A stretch of 64,000 nt of DNA, from NCBI GenBank assembly GCA_016794465.1, contig JAEUKA010000024.1, positions 166,318 to 230,317 on the forward strand. The letters are read 5' to 3'. Source of the stretch: Myxococcales bacterium (GTDB taxonomy: Bacteria > Myxococcota_A > Polyangia > Palsa-1104 > JAEUJZ01). Below are positions 1 to 7,658 of the stretch, in pieces. The notes under the pieces are model-generated. The model saw only the letters and a list, made by a program, of their open reading frames with translations. It ran no database searches and had not been told where the DNA came from. Position 1 is the first letter of the stretch, and each line of letters opens with the position of its first letter. Position numbers and translations under genes: made by a program.

Positions 1-1084
1 CGGCGCGCAGAAAGCGGGAGTCCCAGCTGGGGCGACCGGCGACGTGGACGACGCGGATCTTTTCACGCACGACCTTGAGGACGAAGGCGCGGCGGTTGTT
101 CTCGGAGATGGCCTCGCCGGGCTGGACCGGGACGCTGATGTCGTAGAGGAACTTGCCGACGCGGTCGGGGGTGAACGGGAAGATGACGCGGTACTCGCGC
201 TGCTCGGGCTGGATCTCGATGTCCACGGTGAGCACGGGGACGCCATCGCGTCGCAGGGTCACGGGCAGGTGACGACCACCCCAGCCGGCGGACTTGGCGC
301 CGAAGACCTGCAGGCGGGCCTCGACCTCGACAGCGGTGCGGGCAAAGGCAAACTGGTCGGCGAGGACCCGCGTCAGCGCAATGTCGCGCAGCCCAGGCTT
401 GCCAACCGCGACGGTGTGGACCGGTGCATCGAGCGCGCGCAGGAACTCTTGGGTGTCGGCATCGAGTCCAAGCTGCCCCGGCTGTAGCTCACTTGTCCCG
501 GCACTGAGTCGTCCGTTGTCGAGCCCGTCGGAAAACAGCACCACCCCAGCGAGATCACGACCCTCGTAGCGCTGCCGCACCGCCGACAGGGCCTCGCGAA
601 TCCGGGTCGAGTCAGCCCGCAGCGATGCCACATCGGGATGGGTCACGCTGTCCCAGGTCGAGGACTGCAGCCGGTCGCCGAAGGTATAAAACTCAACCTT
701 GTGATCGGTACGCCACTTCTGAAGCGCGACCGACTCAGCCCGCAGGTGCGCCGCTGCTCGCCCGGCCCGATGCTCGCCGCCGCCCTCCTCGGCCAGCCGC
801 ATCGACTCCGAGGCATCGACGACCACCGCGATGTGGTTGGGCATCCGGCTGACTGCGCGCAGGCGAATCGTCGGCTGAAAGAACAGCAGCAGCGTCGCCA
901 AGATTCCCACCGTGCGCAGGGTGAGCAGCAGCCACCGCCGCCTCGGCTGCTCGCCGCGCAGGGCCCGAAACGCCAGGACCAGCACCACCAAGACCAGCGC
1001 GAGCGCGACCACCCGTCCCGACAGGCTGCGCGGCGCCATCAGCGCCAGCTTCCACTCATTCCAGTCGCCGCCGAAGAGGTTCAT
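1..1084 (-). CDS. VWA-domain membrane protein (BatA-like), 3' end cut by window edge
   Basis: The reading frame starts with ATG at 1084 and is open to the left edge, so the C-terminus is missing. The N-terminus has two hydrophobic segments (about residues 23-43 and 51-72). A von Willebrand factor A domain follows, with the MIDAS-type motif DASES in VVVDASESMRL and later LFSDGLDNG. This matches the BatA-type membrane VWA proteins often found with DUF4159 and MoxR/DUF58 genes. The start overlaps the stop of the upstream DUF4159 gene in an ATGA arrangement, so the two are probably translated together. The function in this family is poorly defined; envelope-stress or protein-complex assembly roles are only proposed. 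Confidence 0.8.
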   Translation of the reverse strand, partial: MNLFGGDWNEWKLALMAPRSLSGRVVALALVLVVLVLAFRALRGEQPRRRWLLLTLRTVGILATLLLFFQPTIRLRAVSRMPNHIAVVVDASESMRLAEEGGGEHRAGRAAAHLRAESVALQKWRTDHKVEFYTFGDRLQSSTWDSVTHPDVASLRADSTRIREALSAVRQRYEGRDLAGVVLFSDGLDNGRLSAGTSELQPGQLGLDADTQEFLRALDAPVHTVAVGKPGLRDIALTRVLADQFAFARTAVEVEARLQVFGAKSAGWGGRHLPVTLRRDGVPVLTVDIEIQPEQREYRVIFPFTPDRVGKFLYDISVPVQPGEAISENNRRAFVLKVVREKIRVVHVAGRPSWDSRFLRA

Positions 1085-1947
1085 GGCGAGGGCGGCACCG
1101 GCTGGGCGCTCGGGCTCAGCGTGGGAATCGGAAGCGTGGGAGCGGGAGCAATGCTGGGCAGCTGGGGTTGCCAGGCGCGCCGGCGCATGATGAACGGGAC
1201 GTGGACCTGATCGGCCTTGTAGTCGAGACAGAGCGCGTACATGACGAGGTTGACGCCGAGTCGCAGGGCCTGCTCGCGCTGGACCTCGCCGCCGGGGACG
1301 ACATCGTGCTGCCACTGCCCGTAGCGATCGCGGGCCCAGGCGCCACCGAGGTCGTTCTGGCTGTAGACAATCGCGGCCCGGCCTCGCAGCTGCACCGTCT
1401 CGACGTAGGGCAGTGCGATGACGCGACCGACCGGCACGCGCAGAAGATAAAACGAGCGAAACAGGACGTGGGCCTCGGGCAGCCGAGCGAGCGGCGCCTG
1501 CGGAAACAGCTTGGCGAGCAGCACCCGCACCGACTGATCGAAGGCCCCCCCGGCGCGACCCTCGGCGCTGTCGATGAGCAGCAGGCCCCCGAGCTGGAGG
1601 TGCCGCCGCAGGTTGGCAAGCTCGTCGTCACTGGGCAGCGGAAACGCGCGGTCGCCCGCCAGGTACAAAAGCGGGTGCCGGTGCAGCGCCGTCGCATCGC
1701 CAAGGTGAACCTGCGCGATCTCAGGGCTGACCTCGACCGAGGTGCGCTTCTCCAGCTCCCACAGCAGCCGCGCCAGCGCATCGGGACGCGGCACCGCCTG
1801 CGCCGCCGGCTGCCCCCCAAGCTGAAGCTGCCCGAGCGCCAGCCGATCCTGCCCGCCAAAGCCCCACCCCACCTGCGCAAGCAGCAGCACCGCCACGCCC
1901 AGCAGCGAAGGAGCAAGCCGAAGGAAAGCAAGCGAAGGAAACTTCAC
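1081..1947 (-). CDS. DUF4159 domain protein
   Basis: 288 aa using a GTG start at 1947, which places a good signal peptide or anchor (VKFPSLAFLRLAPSLLGVAV) at the N-terminus. An ATG at 2055 in the same frame would add 36 residues without any visible feature. The body carries the DUF4159 pattern: HPLLYLAGD, then LANLRRHLQLGGLLLIDSAEG, then LPEAHVLFRSFYLL and NDLGGAWARD, ending in VNLVMYALCLDYKADQVHVP. DUF4159 has a glutamine-amidotransferase-like fold without a known reaction. It overlaps the VWA gene downstream by 4 nt. There is no strong Shine-Dalgarno at either candidate start, so the start is uncertain. Confidence 0.8.
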   Translation of the reverse strand: MKFPSLAFLRLAPSLLGVAVLLLAQVGWGFGGQDRLALGQLQLGGQPAAQAVPRPDALARLLWELEKRTSVEVSPEIAQVHLGDATALHRHPLLYLAGDRAFPLPSDDELANLRRHLQLGGLLLIDSAEGRAGGAFDQSVRVLLAKLFPQAPLARLPEAHVLFRSFYLLRVPVGRVIALPYVETVQLRGRAAIVYSQNDLGGAWARDRYGQWQHDVVPGGEVQREQALRLGVNLVMYALCLDYKADQVHVPFIMRRRAWQPQLPSIAPAPTLPIPTLSPSAQPVPPSP

Positions 1948-2032
1948 CAAGAGAGGCCTAGTTATAACGAATTTGCCCGCCCACGTCTCTACCCGGGATG
2001 CCAAGCACCCAGCGCGCGAGGGCCCTTGCCCA

Positions 2033-2485
2033 TTACCCAAGTGCTCTGGGCGCAAGCCCGGACCGCTGACGGAGCACCTTGTGGAGCTTCTTGATTGGTT
2101 CAGGAATCCGTTCTGGTTGCTTCTTCATTGCCTCAGTGAGCCGAAGTGCGACATCTTGGTTGTTATCGTCTTTTCCCCGTAGACCAATGGCAATTCGTGC
2201 CTGGGTCAGAAGCTCCTTCCCAGGGAAAGTTGAAAGCCAGTTGTTACTTTGAAGATCCACAACTGCGAAGACCCGCGCTTTGTGGCCCGCCGGGGTCGCC
2301 TGAAATGTAAGATGACTCACTGCAGCAGTCCCGCCAGCTGCGAGCAGGCTGATATCGCCATCCAGCCATAACTGCCGAAGAGGCTCCTCTGTGAACATGT
2401 CCTCAACCCACAGGTTCACTTTGCCTTGGTAAAGCGCCGACCAGACAGATCGCAGCGCAACACCGTCTCCGTGTTCGGCAATCAC
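2033..2485 (-). CDS. TOPRIM/DUF4435-like small protein, partner of the ATPase
   Basis: 150 aa from a GTG at 2485 that overlaps the ATPase stop (GTGA), preceded by AGAGG. The same frame is open to 2668, but that extension lies under the ATPase gene. Visible motifs: an acidic turn VNLWVEDMFTEEPL, then LLAAGGTAAV, then RVFAVVDLQSNNW. This order (E, GG, D) resembles TOPRIM/DUF4435 partners of ABC-type ATPases, as in PARIS (AriB) or OLD nucleases. The usual DxD is changed to DLQ and the protein is much shorter than AriB, so nuclease activity is doubtful. The assignment rests on motif order and context only. Confidence 0.5.
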   Translation of the reverse strand: MIAEHGDGVALRSVWSALYQGKVNLWVEDMFTEEPLRQLWLDGDISLLAAGGTAAVSHLTFQATPAGHKARVFAVVDLQSNNWLSTFPGKELLTQARIAIGLRGKDDNNQDVALRLTEAMKKQPERIPEPIKKLHKVLRQRSGLAPRALG

Positions 2486-3555
2486 GATGACGCCTCTGTT
2501 GAAGGAGCCGTGCTGGTTGATGTGGTGGCATGGAATGCACTGTCTGGTACAAGCATAAACCGTTGATCGCTTCGGACAGAACGAAGGATTTCTGGAGAGT
2601 GGGTTGCCAGAATGAGCTGAGCTGTAGGGGCTATTGTTCGCAGAAGTCCAACGAAAAGCTGCTGCCACAGAACGTGCATATGCTGCTCGGGCTCATCGAC
2701 CAGAACAATCTCTGGTGGTTCATCCCTAAAGACCAAGGGGCCGGCAAACGCGAACAGCGCGACCTGGCCTGAGCTGAGTCGATCGAGAGGAACCATCCGT
2801 GGAATATCAGAGCGGGCCGGGGCTAGATCACGAGCCTGTGCCAGGCTGGTGACATCGAGAGGAATTGGCTTGCCAGCCTCGCGCAGAACCACTTCCCAAT
2901 CAGAACCAGGATTGTTGCTGACTTGGATCACTTCGAGCTGGTCCGATGAACCGTACAGGTAATCCCAGACCTTCTGTATCCGCGTAAAAGGCTCCTCTCC
3001 GAACATCTCTACCTGTCCGCGCCGCTCGGCCTGCTGACGACGAAAGTAGGCACTGACAAGCCGTCTCTTCAGCTCAACGATACGTCGCGCCTCCCGCTCT
3101 GACTTCCTACCCTTCTGACTTGGCGTCTCACCAAGCGCCTCTGGCTCACGCCGAGACGAGAAGTACTCTATTTGCGGCCGGACCAGTCGCAGGCTGCGGC
3201 TTGGCCCCGGTTTCAACAGCGGTTGGGACAGCGACCACGACTCTTTCTCGATAAAGGGCTCTGGCCCTGGCGGGATGGTCTGAATTGTTGCAGTGACTTC
3301 ACACTGCTCTGCGCCAAAGCGAATCTGCTCAGAAAAGGGTGCCACATCCTCTGGCAGCAGCTGACGCATCCCAACTGCAATTGGAATCGATTCCAGCACT
3401 GTGGTCTTGCCGCAGCCATTTGCTCCGGCCAAGACAACTGTGTCGAGTGGTACGCCCTGACTGTCGGTGAGGTTCAGGTCTAAGCGATCGATCCCACGAA
3501 AGTTCTCGATGGAGAGTCGTGTCAGGCGGATTGGATCACGGCGGAGCTGGGCCAT
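2482..3555 (-). CDS. AAA/ABC-type ATPase (SMC/OLD-like)
   Basis: 357 aa from the ATG at 3555, which has AAGGGA upstream. An in-frame ATG at 3603 would sit inside a palindrome. The N-terminus LTRLSIENFRGIDRLDL is the classic RecF/SMC-like opening. Walker A is GANGCGKTT, the signature is LSSGQVALFAF, Walker B is EIVLVDEPEQHMHV and the H-loop is ILATHSPEIL. The middle (about residues 115-215) is charged and probably helical. Such ATPases pair with TOPRIM effectors in defence systems (OLD, Gabija, PARIS). Here the next gene overlaps by 4 nt. Base composition looks less GC-rich than its neighbours, consistent with transfer. Confidence 0.85.
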   Translation of the reverse strand: MAQLRRDPIRLTRLSIENFRGIDRLDLNLTDSQGVPLDTVVLAGANGCGKTTVLESIPIAVGMRQLLPEDVAPFSEQIRFGAEQCEVTATIQTIPPGPEPFIEKESWSLSQPLLKPGPSRSLRLVRPQIEYFSSRREPEALGETPSQKGRKSEREARRIVELKRRLVSAYFRRQQAERRGQVEMFGEEPFTRIQKVWDYLYGSSDQLEVIQVSNNPGSDWEVVLREAGKPIPLDVTSLAQARDLAPARSDIPRMVPLDRLSSGQVALFAFAGPLVFRDEPPEIVLVDEPEQHMHVLWQQLFVGLLRTIAPTAQLILATHSPEILRSVRSDQRFMLVPDSAFHATTSTSTAPSTEASS

Positions 3556-3580
3556 CGGAAAGCATCCCTTATGTCGATAA

Positions 3581-3606
3581 CGAGTGACTTGAGCATAAGT
3601 CACTCG
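3581..3606. repeat. Perfect inverted repeat upstream of the ATPase
   Basis: Arms cgagtgactt (3581-3590) and aagtcactcg (3597-3606) are exact reverse complements around a 6-nt loop, gagcat. It sits between the HEPN stub stop and the ATPase start. There is no T-run on either side, so it is not an obvious intrinsic terminator. It could be an operator or a junction scar. Confidence 0.8.
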
Positions 3607-3608
3607 GC

Positions 3609-3671
3609 TTAGTCGTCCAGATCCTGCTTGGCGACCCGGAGCAGGTTGGCGATCAGCCGCTCAGCGCTCAT
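3609..3671 (-). pseudogene. HEPN toxin remnant (first 20 codons)
   Basis: ATG at 3671 overlaps the end of the MNT gene by 11 nt and encodes MSAERLIANLLRVAKQDLDD before a TAA at 3611-3609. This looks like the first helix of HEPN proteins, which typically read A-x-x-DL-x-x-A. In HEPN/MNT modules the HEPN gene directly follows or overlaps the MNT gene, exactly this position. The normal protein is about 110-150 aa, so the gene is truncated just after the DL motif. The ATPase cassette begins within tens of bases. Confidence 0.55.
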
Positions 3672-4101
3672 ATAGCAGCACTCCGTCCGTCGCCACTTCG
3701 TAACAGATGGTATTCACAGTGCCGCGATCCTCGCGAAACTCGCTGACCCGGCATGGAATGACATCGGCGCGGACGCCCGAGTCCCGCTGGAGCTTCCAAG
3801 CGACCAGGGGGTTGAAGTCACTCTCTGGCACTTCATCGGGGACGACCACGAACAGATCCCAGTCACTCCACCGCCGCTCATCGCCTCGGGCGCGGCTGCC
3901 GAACAGCCAGATTTGCTGCGGATGGTACTTCGCTTCGATACGGGACAGCAGCAGGGCAAGCGGGCTCAGATCAATGAACTCGCCTCGGGCATTCTTGACC
4001 TCCCGAAGAGCAAGAAGCCCGATTGCCGGAGCTTGCTCTTCGCTCTGCGCATCGGCAATGGGACTCACCTTGCTCTGCATGCTGCGAGGATGCCCTAACA
4101 C
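3661..4101 (-). CDS. mntA: MNT-type nucleotidyltransferase (HEPN/MNT antitoxin)
   Basis: 146 aa. The minimal nucleotidyltransferase signature is IWLFGSRARGDERRWSDWDLFVVV: GS, then D-x-D-like SDWDL about ten residues later. The C-terminal DVIPCRVSEFREDRGTVNTI and YEVATDGVLLYER match MntA-type antitoxins, which adenylylate and silence HEPN RNases. The usual toxin partner is reduced to a 20-codon stub directly after it, so this may be an orphan antitoxin. The start could be at Met8 instead of 4101. MntA is used in the family sense. Confidence 0.8.
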   Translation of the reverse strand: MLGHPRSMQSKVSPIADAQSEEQAPAIGLLALREVKNARGEFIDLSPLALLLSRIEAKYHPQQIWLFGSRARGDERRWSDWDLFVVVPDEVPESDFNPLVAWKLQRDSGVRADVIPCRVSEFREDRGTVNTICYEVATDGVLLYER

Positions 4102-4214
4102 TGCTTCTTGGGGAAGGCGGCGATATGAAACTCAGACTCAAGCCCAAAGCGGGGACCCCCTTGAAAGACCACCTCGCGGGCACCACCGCTCATCGCCGAT
4201 TGGGACGATCGCCG

Positions 4215-5762
4215 CTAGCGCAGGGCGTTGCCGATGGCGGAGCCGCCGACGGCGAGGATGGACTTTAGGTCGTCGTCGTTGAACATCAGCTGGCCGCCGA
4301 CATAGTAGTCGCGACCGAAGGAGCCTTGGCCGCCGGGGGGGCGGTCGTTGATGACATCGTCGACGCCGCCGAGGATGTAGAGGTTGCGGTAGAACTGTAC
4401 CGTCGAGTAGATGCGCAGGCGGGGCCAGAGGTTGCTGCGGAAGTCGAAGGCGTCGACCTTGAGGGTGAGGCGCTCTTTGAGGAGGTCCACGTCGAAGCCG
4501 AAGCCGCCGGAGCTCTCCTTGATGCCGTAGCGCAGCGTCAGGATGAACCACTTGGGGTCAAGGAACAGCCGCTTGGCAAACTGGAACGTGATCTTGAAGG
4601 CGCGGGTCAGCGTCACCAGATCGGTGGTGGTCGTCAGCGGCTTGCTGGGGTCGTCGGTGGTGGTGATGGCGCGGCTGAAGTTGCGGGACATCCGGGGGTC
4701 GTCGATAAGCTCGATCTGGTAGTACTTGTCGGGGCGCATCTGCAGCCGGATCTCGATCGCGTTTTTGATGTCGTTGCCCTGGATGTAGTACTCGCTGCGC
4801 AGGCCGACGATGGTCTGAAGCTGGCTGATGCCGCGCACCAAGTCCGAGGCGTCGGAGGTGATCTGCTCGACGTTGTTGGCGATGGCGTCATCGACGAGGA
4901 GCCGCCCGACGGTGCCCTTGCCCTTGCGGATGTCGCCGGTGATGTGGTCGACGTTGCCGAGCGCGTGGTTGAGCGACTCGACGGCGGTGGAGAGCTTGTC
5001 GAGGTTCTGGCGCAGCTTGGCGCCGGTCGAGTCCACTTCGGAGGAGCCCTTGCCGACGAGATCGCGCAGCCCTTCGGTGACCTCGCGGACGTTGGCGATC
5101 GAGATCTGAACATCTTTGGCCGAGGGACCGGAGGTAATCGAGCGCACATCCTGGGCGATACCGTCGACGTGCTTGAGCAGCGTCGCAATCGCCTCGGAGT
5201 TCTGCGCCACCGAGTCCTTGACCTCACGCGCGATGTCCTGGACCGGCCCCTGGGTCAGCCGCTGCACGTCGCGCAAGATGTCGCGCACAATCGGCAGCGT
5301 CTCATTGACCTGATAGAGGATGTCGCCGGTGGTCACCGCCTCGACGACGTTGATGACCTGATCGCCGCTCTTGAGGGGACTGTTCTTGACCAGCTGCCCC
5401 GACAGCGGATCGGGCGACTGCGGCGTGCCGGGATCGATCTCCAGGAAGTACTCGCCGAGCAGCGAGCTGGACTTCTTGTAGATGACGGCGTTCGACCACA
5501 GCTCGACATCGGGCCGCATGCGCAGGCTGACCCGCGCGTAGGTGCCTTGCAGCCGGCGCTCGGCAATCTCGCCGATGATCAGGCCGGCGATCTGCACCCG
5601 CGACTTGTCAACGAGGCCGGTGGCGTCCCGAAACAGCGCCCACACCACCGGACCCTCTTGGCCGCGCACGCCCTTGGCAACGAAGCGATAGGCCACTGCG
5701 CTCAGCACCACGATGAGGATGGTGGTCAGGCCGACTTTGATCGCAGCGCTGGCGGTCTTCAT
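4215..5762 (-). CDS. mlaD: MlaD/MCE-domain lipid-binding protein
   Basis: 515 aa. One N-terminal membrane anchor (residues 8-26, VGLTTILIVVLSAVAYRFV) is followed by an MCE domain (about 38-115) with FRDATGLVDKSRVQIAGLIIGEI and SSLLGEYFLEIDPG. The middle is helical (about 150-300), with repeated low-complexity heptad-like stretches typical of long MCE proteins. The last 200 residues look beta-rich. It is much longer than E. coli MlaD (183 aa), as in many delta-type bacteria. MlaD hexamers carry phospholipids between the inner-membrane complex and the periplasm. It is the last gene of mlaE-mlaF-mlaD; the 15-nt gap holds a Shine-Dalgarno, AGGAG. Confidence 0.93.
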   Translation of the reverse strand: MKTASAAIKVGLTTILIVVLSAVAYRFVAKGVRGQEGPVVWALFRDATGLVDKSRVQIAGLIIGEIAERRLQGTYARVSLRMRPDVELWSNAVIYKKSSSLLGEYFLEIDPGTPQSPDPLSGQLVKNSPLKSGDQVINVVEAVTTGDILYQVNETLPIVRDILRDVQRLTQGPVQDIAREVKDSVAQNSEAIATLLKHVDGIAQDVRSITSGPSAKDVQISIANVREVTEGLRDLVGKGSSEVDSTGAKLRQNLDKLSTAVESLNHALGNVDHITGDIRKGKGTVGRLLVDDAIANNVEQITSDASDLVRGISQLQTIVGLRSEYYIQGNDIKNAIEIRLQMRPDKYYQIELIDDPRMSRNFSRAITTTDDPSKPLTTTTDLVTLTRAFKITFQFAKRLFLDPKWFILTLRYGIKESSGGFGFDVDLLKERLTLKVDAFDFRSNLWPRLRIYSTVQFYRNLYILGGVDDVINDRPPGGQGSFGRDYYVGGQLMFNDDDLKSILAVGGSAIGNALR

Positions 5763-5777
5763 GGGTGTACTCCTTCG

Positions 5778-6671
5778 CTAGCTGACATCATCCACGATCA
5801 GGTCTTTTTCGTCACAAGGCGTCATCTGCACCGCGCCGCTCGTCTCGATGAACTCGCGCAGCCACTTGTGGCGACTGTGGCGAAACTCCTCGGGCGGGCC
5901 GCTCTCCAAGATGACGCCACCGTACAGCGCCGAGATGCGATCGCCGATGCGAAACGTCGATGCCATGTCGTGGCTGATGATGACGCTGGTGACGCCGTGC
6001 TCTTTGGAGACATCGCGGATCATGTCATCGACATTCTTGGTCGAAACCGGGTCAAGTCCCGTCGTTGGCTCGTCGTAAAGTAGGATCTTCGGCTTCATCA
6101 CCAGCGCCCGCGCCAGTCCGACGCGCTTGCGCTGACCACCGGACAGCTCCGACGGAAACTTACGCAAAAGCACCTGCGGCAGCGCCAGCTTGTCGAGCTG
6201 GGTGACGGCAATCTGGTGCAGCTGGGCCCGCGAAAAGAAGCGGCGCTTGCGAGGCTTGCCACGCTCGTCGAGTCCGTCGGTGTCGGGATCGCCGTGCTCG
6301 ACCAGCGGAAAGACGATGTTTTCTTCGACGGTGAGGGAGTCGAACAGCGCCGCGTACTGAAACAGCATCCCAAACTTCTTGCGCAGCCGGTTGAGCTGAA
6401 ACTCGTCGAGCGGGACCAGATCTTCGCCATCGACAAAGATGTTTCCCTCGTCGGGCTTGAGCAGGCCCATCAGGTGCTTCATGATCACCGACTTGCCCTG
6501 CCCCGAGCCGCCGATGATGACGTTGATCTTGCCGCGCTCGATGTCGAGGTCGATGCCGCGCAAGACATGGTGGGGCCCGAAGGTCTTCTGCACGCCGCGC
6601 ACGCGGATGTGGTAGCGCTCGCTGGGCACGCTGGCGTCGTCGTCGGGCTTTTGCCATCCTTCCACCGGCAT
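5778..6671 (-). CDS. mlaF: ABC transporter ATPase of the Mla system
   Basis: 297 aa. Walker A GGSGQGKSVIMKHL, signature LSGGQRKRVGLARAL, Walker B KILLYDEPTTGLDP and H-loop VIISHDMAS. It is closest to MlaF/Mkl ATPases that power phospholipid transport through MlaE. A lysine/arginine-rich insertion before the Q-loop-to-signature segment (DERGKPRKRRFFSRAQ, about residues 130-150) is longer than in E. coli MlaF. It starts 3 nt after the mlaE stop and ends 15 nt before mlaD, so it is one transcript. Confidence 0.95.
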   Translation of the reverse strand: MPVEGWQKPDDDASVPSERYHIRVRGVQKTFGPHHVLRGIDLDIERGKINVIIGGSGQGKSVIMKHLMGLLKPDEGNIFVDGEDLVPLDEFQLNRLRKKFGMLFQYAALFDSLTVEENIVFPLVEHGDPDTDGLDERGKPRKRRFFSRAQLHQIAVTQLDKLALPQVLLRKFPSELSGGQRKRVGLARALVMKPKILLYDEPTTGLDPVSTKNVDDMIRDVSKEHGVTSVIISHDMASTFRIGDRISALYGGVILESGPPEEFRHSRHKWLREFIETSGAVQMTPCDEKDLIVDDVS

Positions 6672-6674
6672 GGG

Positions 6675-7493
6675 CTAGCCTCTCTTGGCGAACAGCGTCA
6701 GCCACATGTCGGTCAAAAAGTAGTCGAGGACGAGGATGGTCACGAAGCTGCCGACGACCGCGCGGGTGGTCGCGACGCCGACACCCTTGGCGCCGCCCGA
6801 AGCGGTGTAGCCCTGGTGACAGGCGATGAGCGTCAGCACGCAGCCAAACACCACCGCCTTGACCATGCCCTGGGTGATGTCGCCGGAGTCGAGCATCCAC
6901 TGCGCTTTTTCGATGAAGACGCCGCGATCGACGTTCTGGATGCCGACGGCAACGATGTAGGCGCCGCACATCCCGACACAGTTAAACAGCATCGCCAGCA
7001 TCGGCATCATGATCGTGCCGGCGAGGACGCGGGGGACGATGAGGTACTGCACCGGGTTGACGGCCATGGTCGCCAGCGCGTCGATCTGTTCGGTGATGCG
7101 CATCGAGCCCAGCTCGGTGGCCATGCCGGCACCGGCCCGAGCGGCGACGACGATCGAGGTGAAGACCGGGGCCAGCTCCCGGGCGAGCGCCAGACCGACG
7201 GTGGCTCCGGTGAAGGCCTCGGCGCGGAAGGTGCGCAGGGCCGACGACAGCTGCAGCGCAAAGACGGCACCGACGAACAGCGAGATCAGCAGCACAATCG
7301 GCAGCGACTCAAAGCCAATGAACACCATCGCCTCGAGCAGCACGCCAATCCGATACGGTGGCCGCAGCGCCCAGCGCAGCACCGAGAACAGCAGGATCAG
7401 GTGCTGACCCAGCACTTCCACCAGGCCGAGGACGAAGCGCAGCGGCGGGAGCCAGATTCGGTCCAGAAGTGCCGCCAGCCGCTCGAGCCACAT
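6675..7493 (-). CDS. mlaE: MlaE-family permease
   Basis: 272 aa, typical for MlaE (about 260). Several membrane spans are visible, with the conserved family stretches GATVGLALARELAPVFTSIV, GSMRITEQIDAL and ATMAVNPVQYLIVPRVLAGT. It forms the inner-membrane core of the phospholipid ABC importer/exporter with MlaF and MlaD. It is the first gene of the leftward operon. About 160 bp separates it from a divergent lipoprotein gene. Confidence 0.95.
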   Translation of the reverse strand: MWLERLAALLDRIWLPPLRFVLGLVEVLGQHLILLFSVLRWALRPPYRIGVLLEAMVFIGFESLPIVLLISLFVGAVFALQLSSALRTFRAEAFTGATVGLALARELAPVFTSIVVAARAGAGMATELGSMRITEQIDALATMAVNPVQYLIVPRVLAGTIMMPMLAMLFNCVGMCGAYIVAVGIQNVDRGVFIEKAQWMLDSGDITQGMVKAVVFGCVLTLIACHQGYTASGGAKGVGVATTRAVVGSFVTILVLDYFLTDMWLTLFAKRG

Positions 7494-7566
7494 CGCTACA
7501 TGCTACCGCAAAGCTGCACGACAAAAGCGCGTGATCCCGGCGTGGTGGCGCGGGAAATTACGCCGC

Positions 7567-7595
7567 TTGGGCGCCGGCTGCCCGGCGGCTATGAT
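7567..7595 (+). promoter_or_regulatory. Predicted sigma70-type promoter
   Basis: TTGGGC at 7567-7572 and TATGAT at 7590-7595 are separated by exactly 17 nt. This is upstream of the thrombospondin/VWA lipoprotein start at 7659, in a divergent intergenic region. It is a consensus match only. Confidence 0.4.
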
Positions 7596-7658
7596 GGACC
7601 CACGGGGCTCGTCGAGAACTGAGCGCCATGGCTCGCTTATCACATGTTGGGGGGAACG

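Noticed and set aside
2482..2668. Frameshift splitting one ATPase-TOPRIM gene
   Set aside because: The downstream frame has its own GTG exactly overlapping the stop, with AGAGG upstream. Two coupled genes explain it without a sequencing error.
4326..6083. Long plus-strand frame of 585 codons over mlaD/mlaF
   Set aside because: It is antisense to well-supported MlaD and MlaF genes. Its protein is Asp/Val/Leu-rich with no domain, as expected for a shadow frame in GC-rich DNA.
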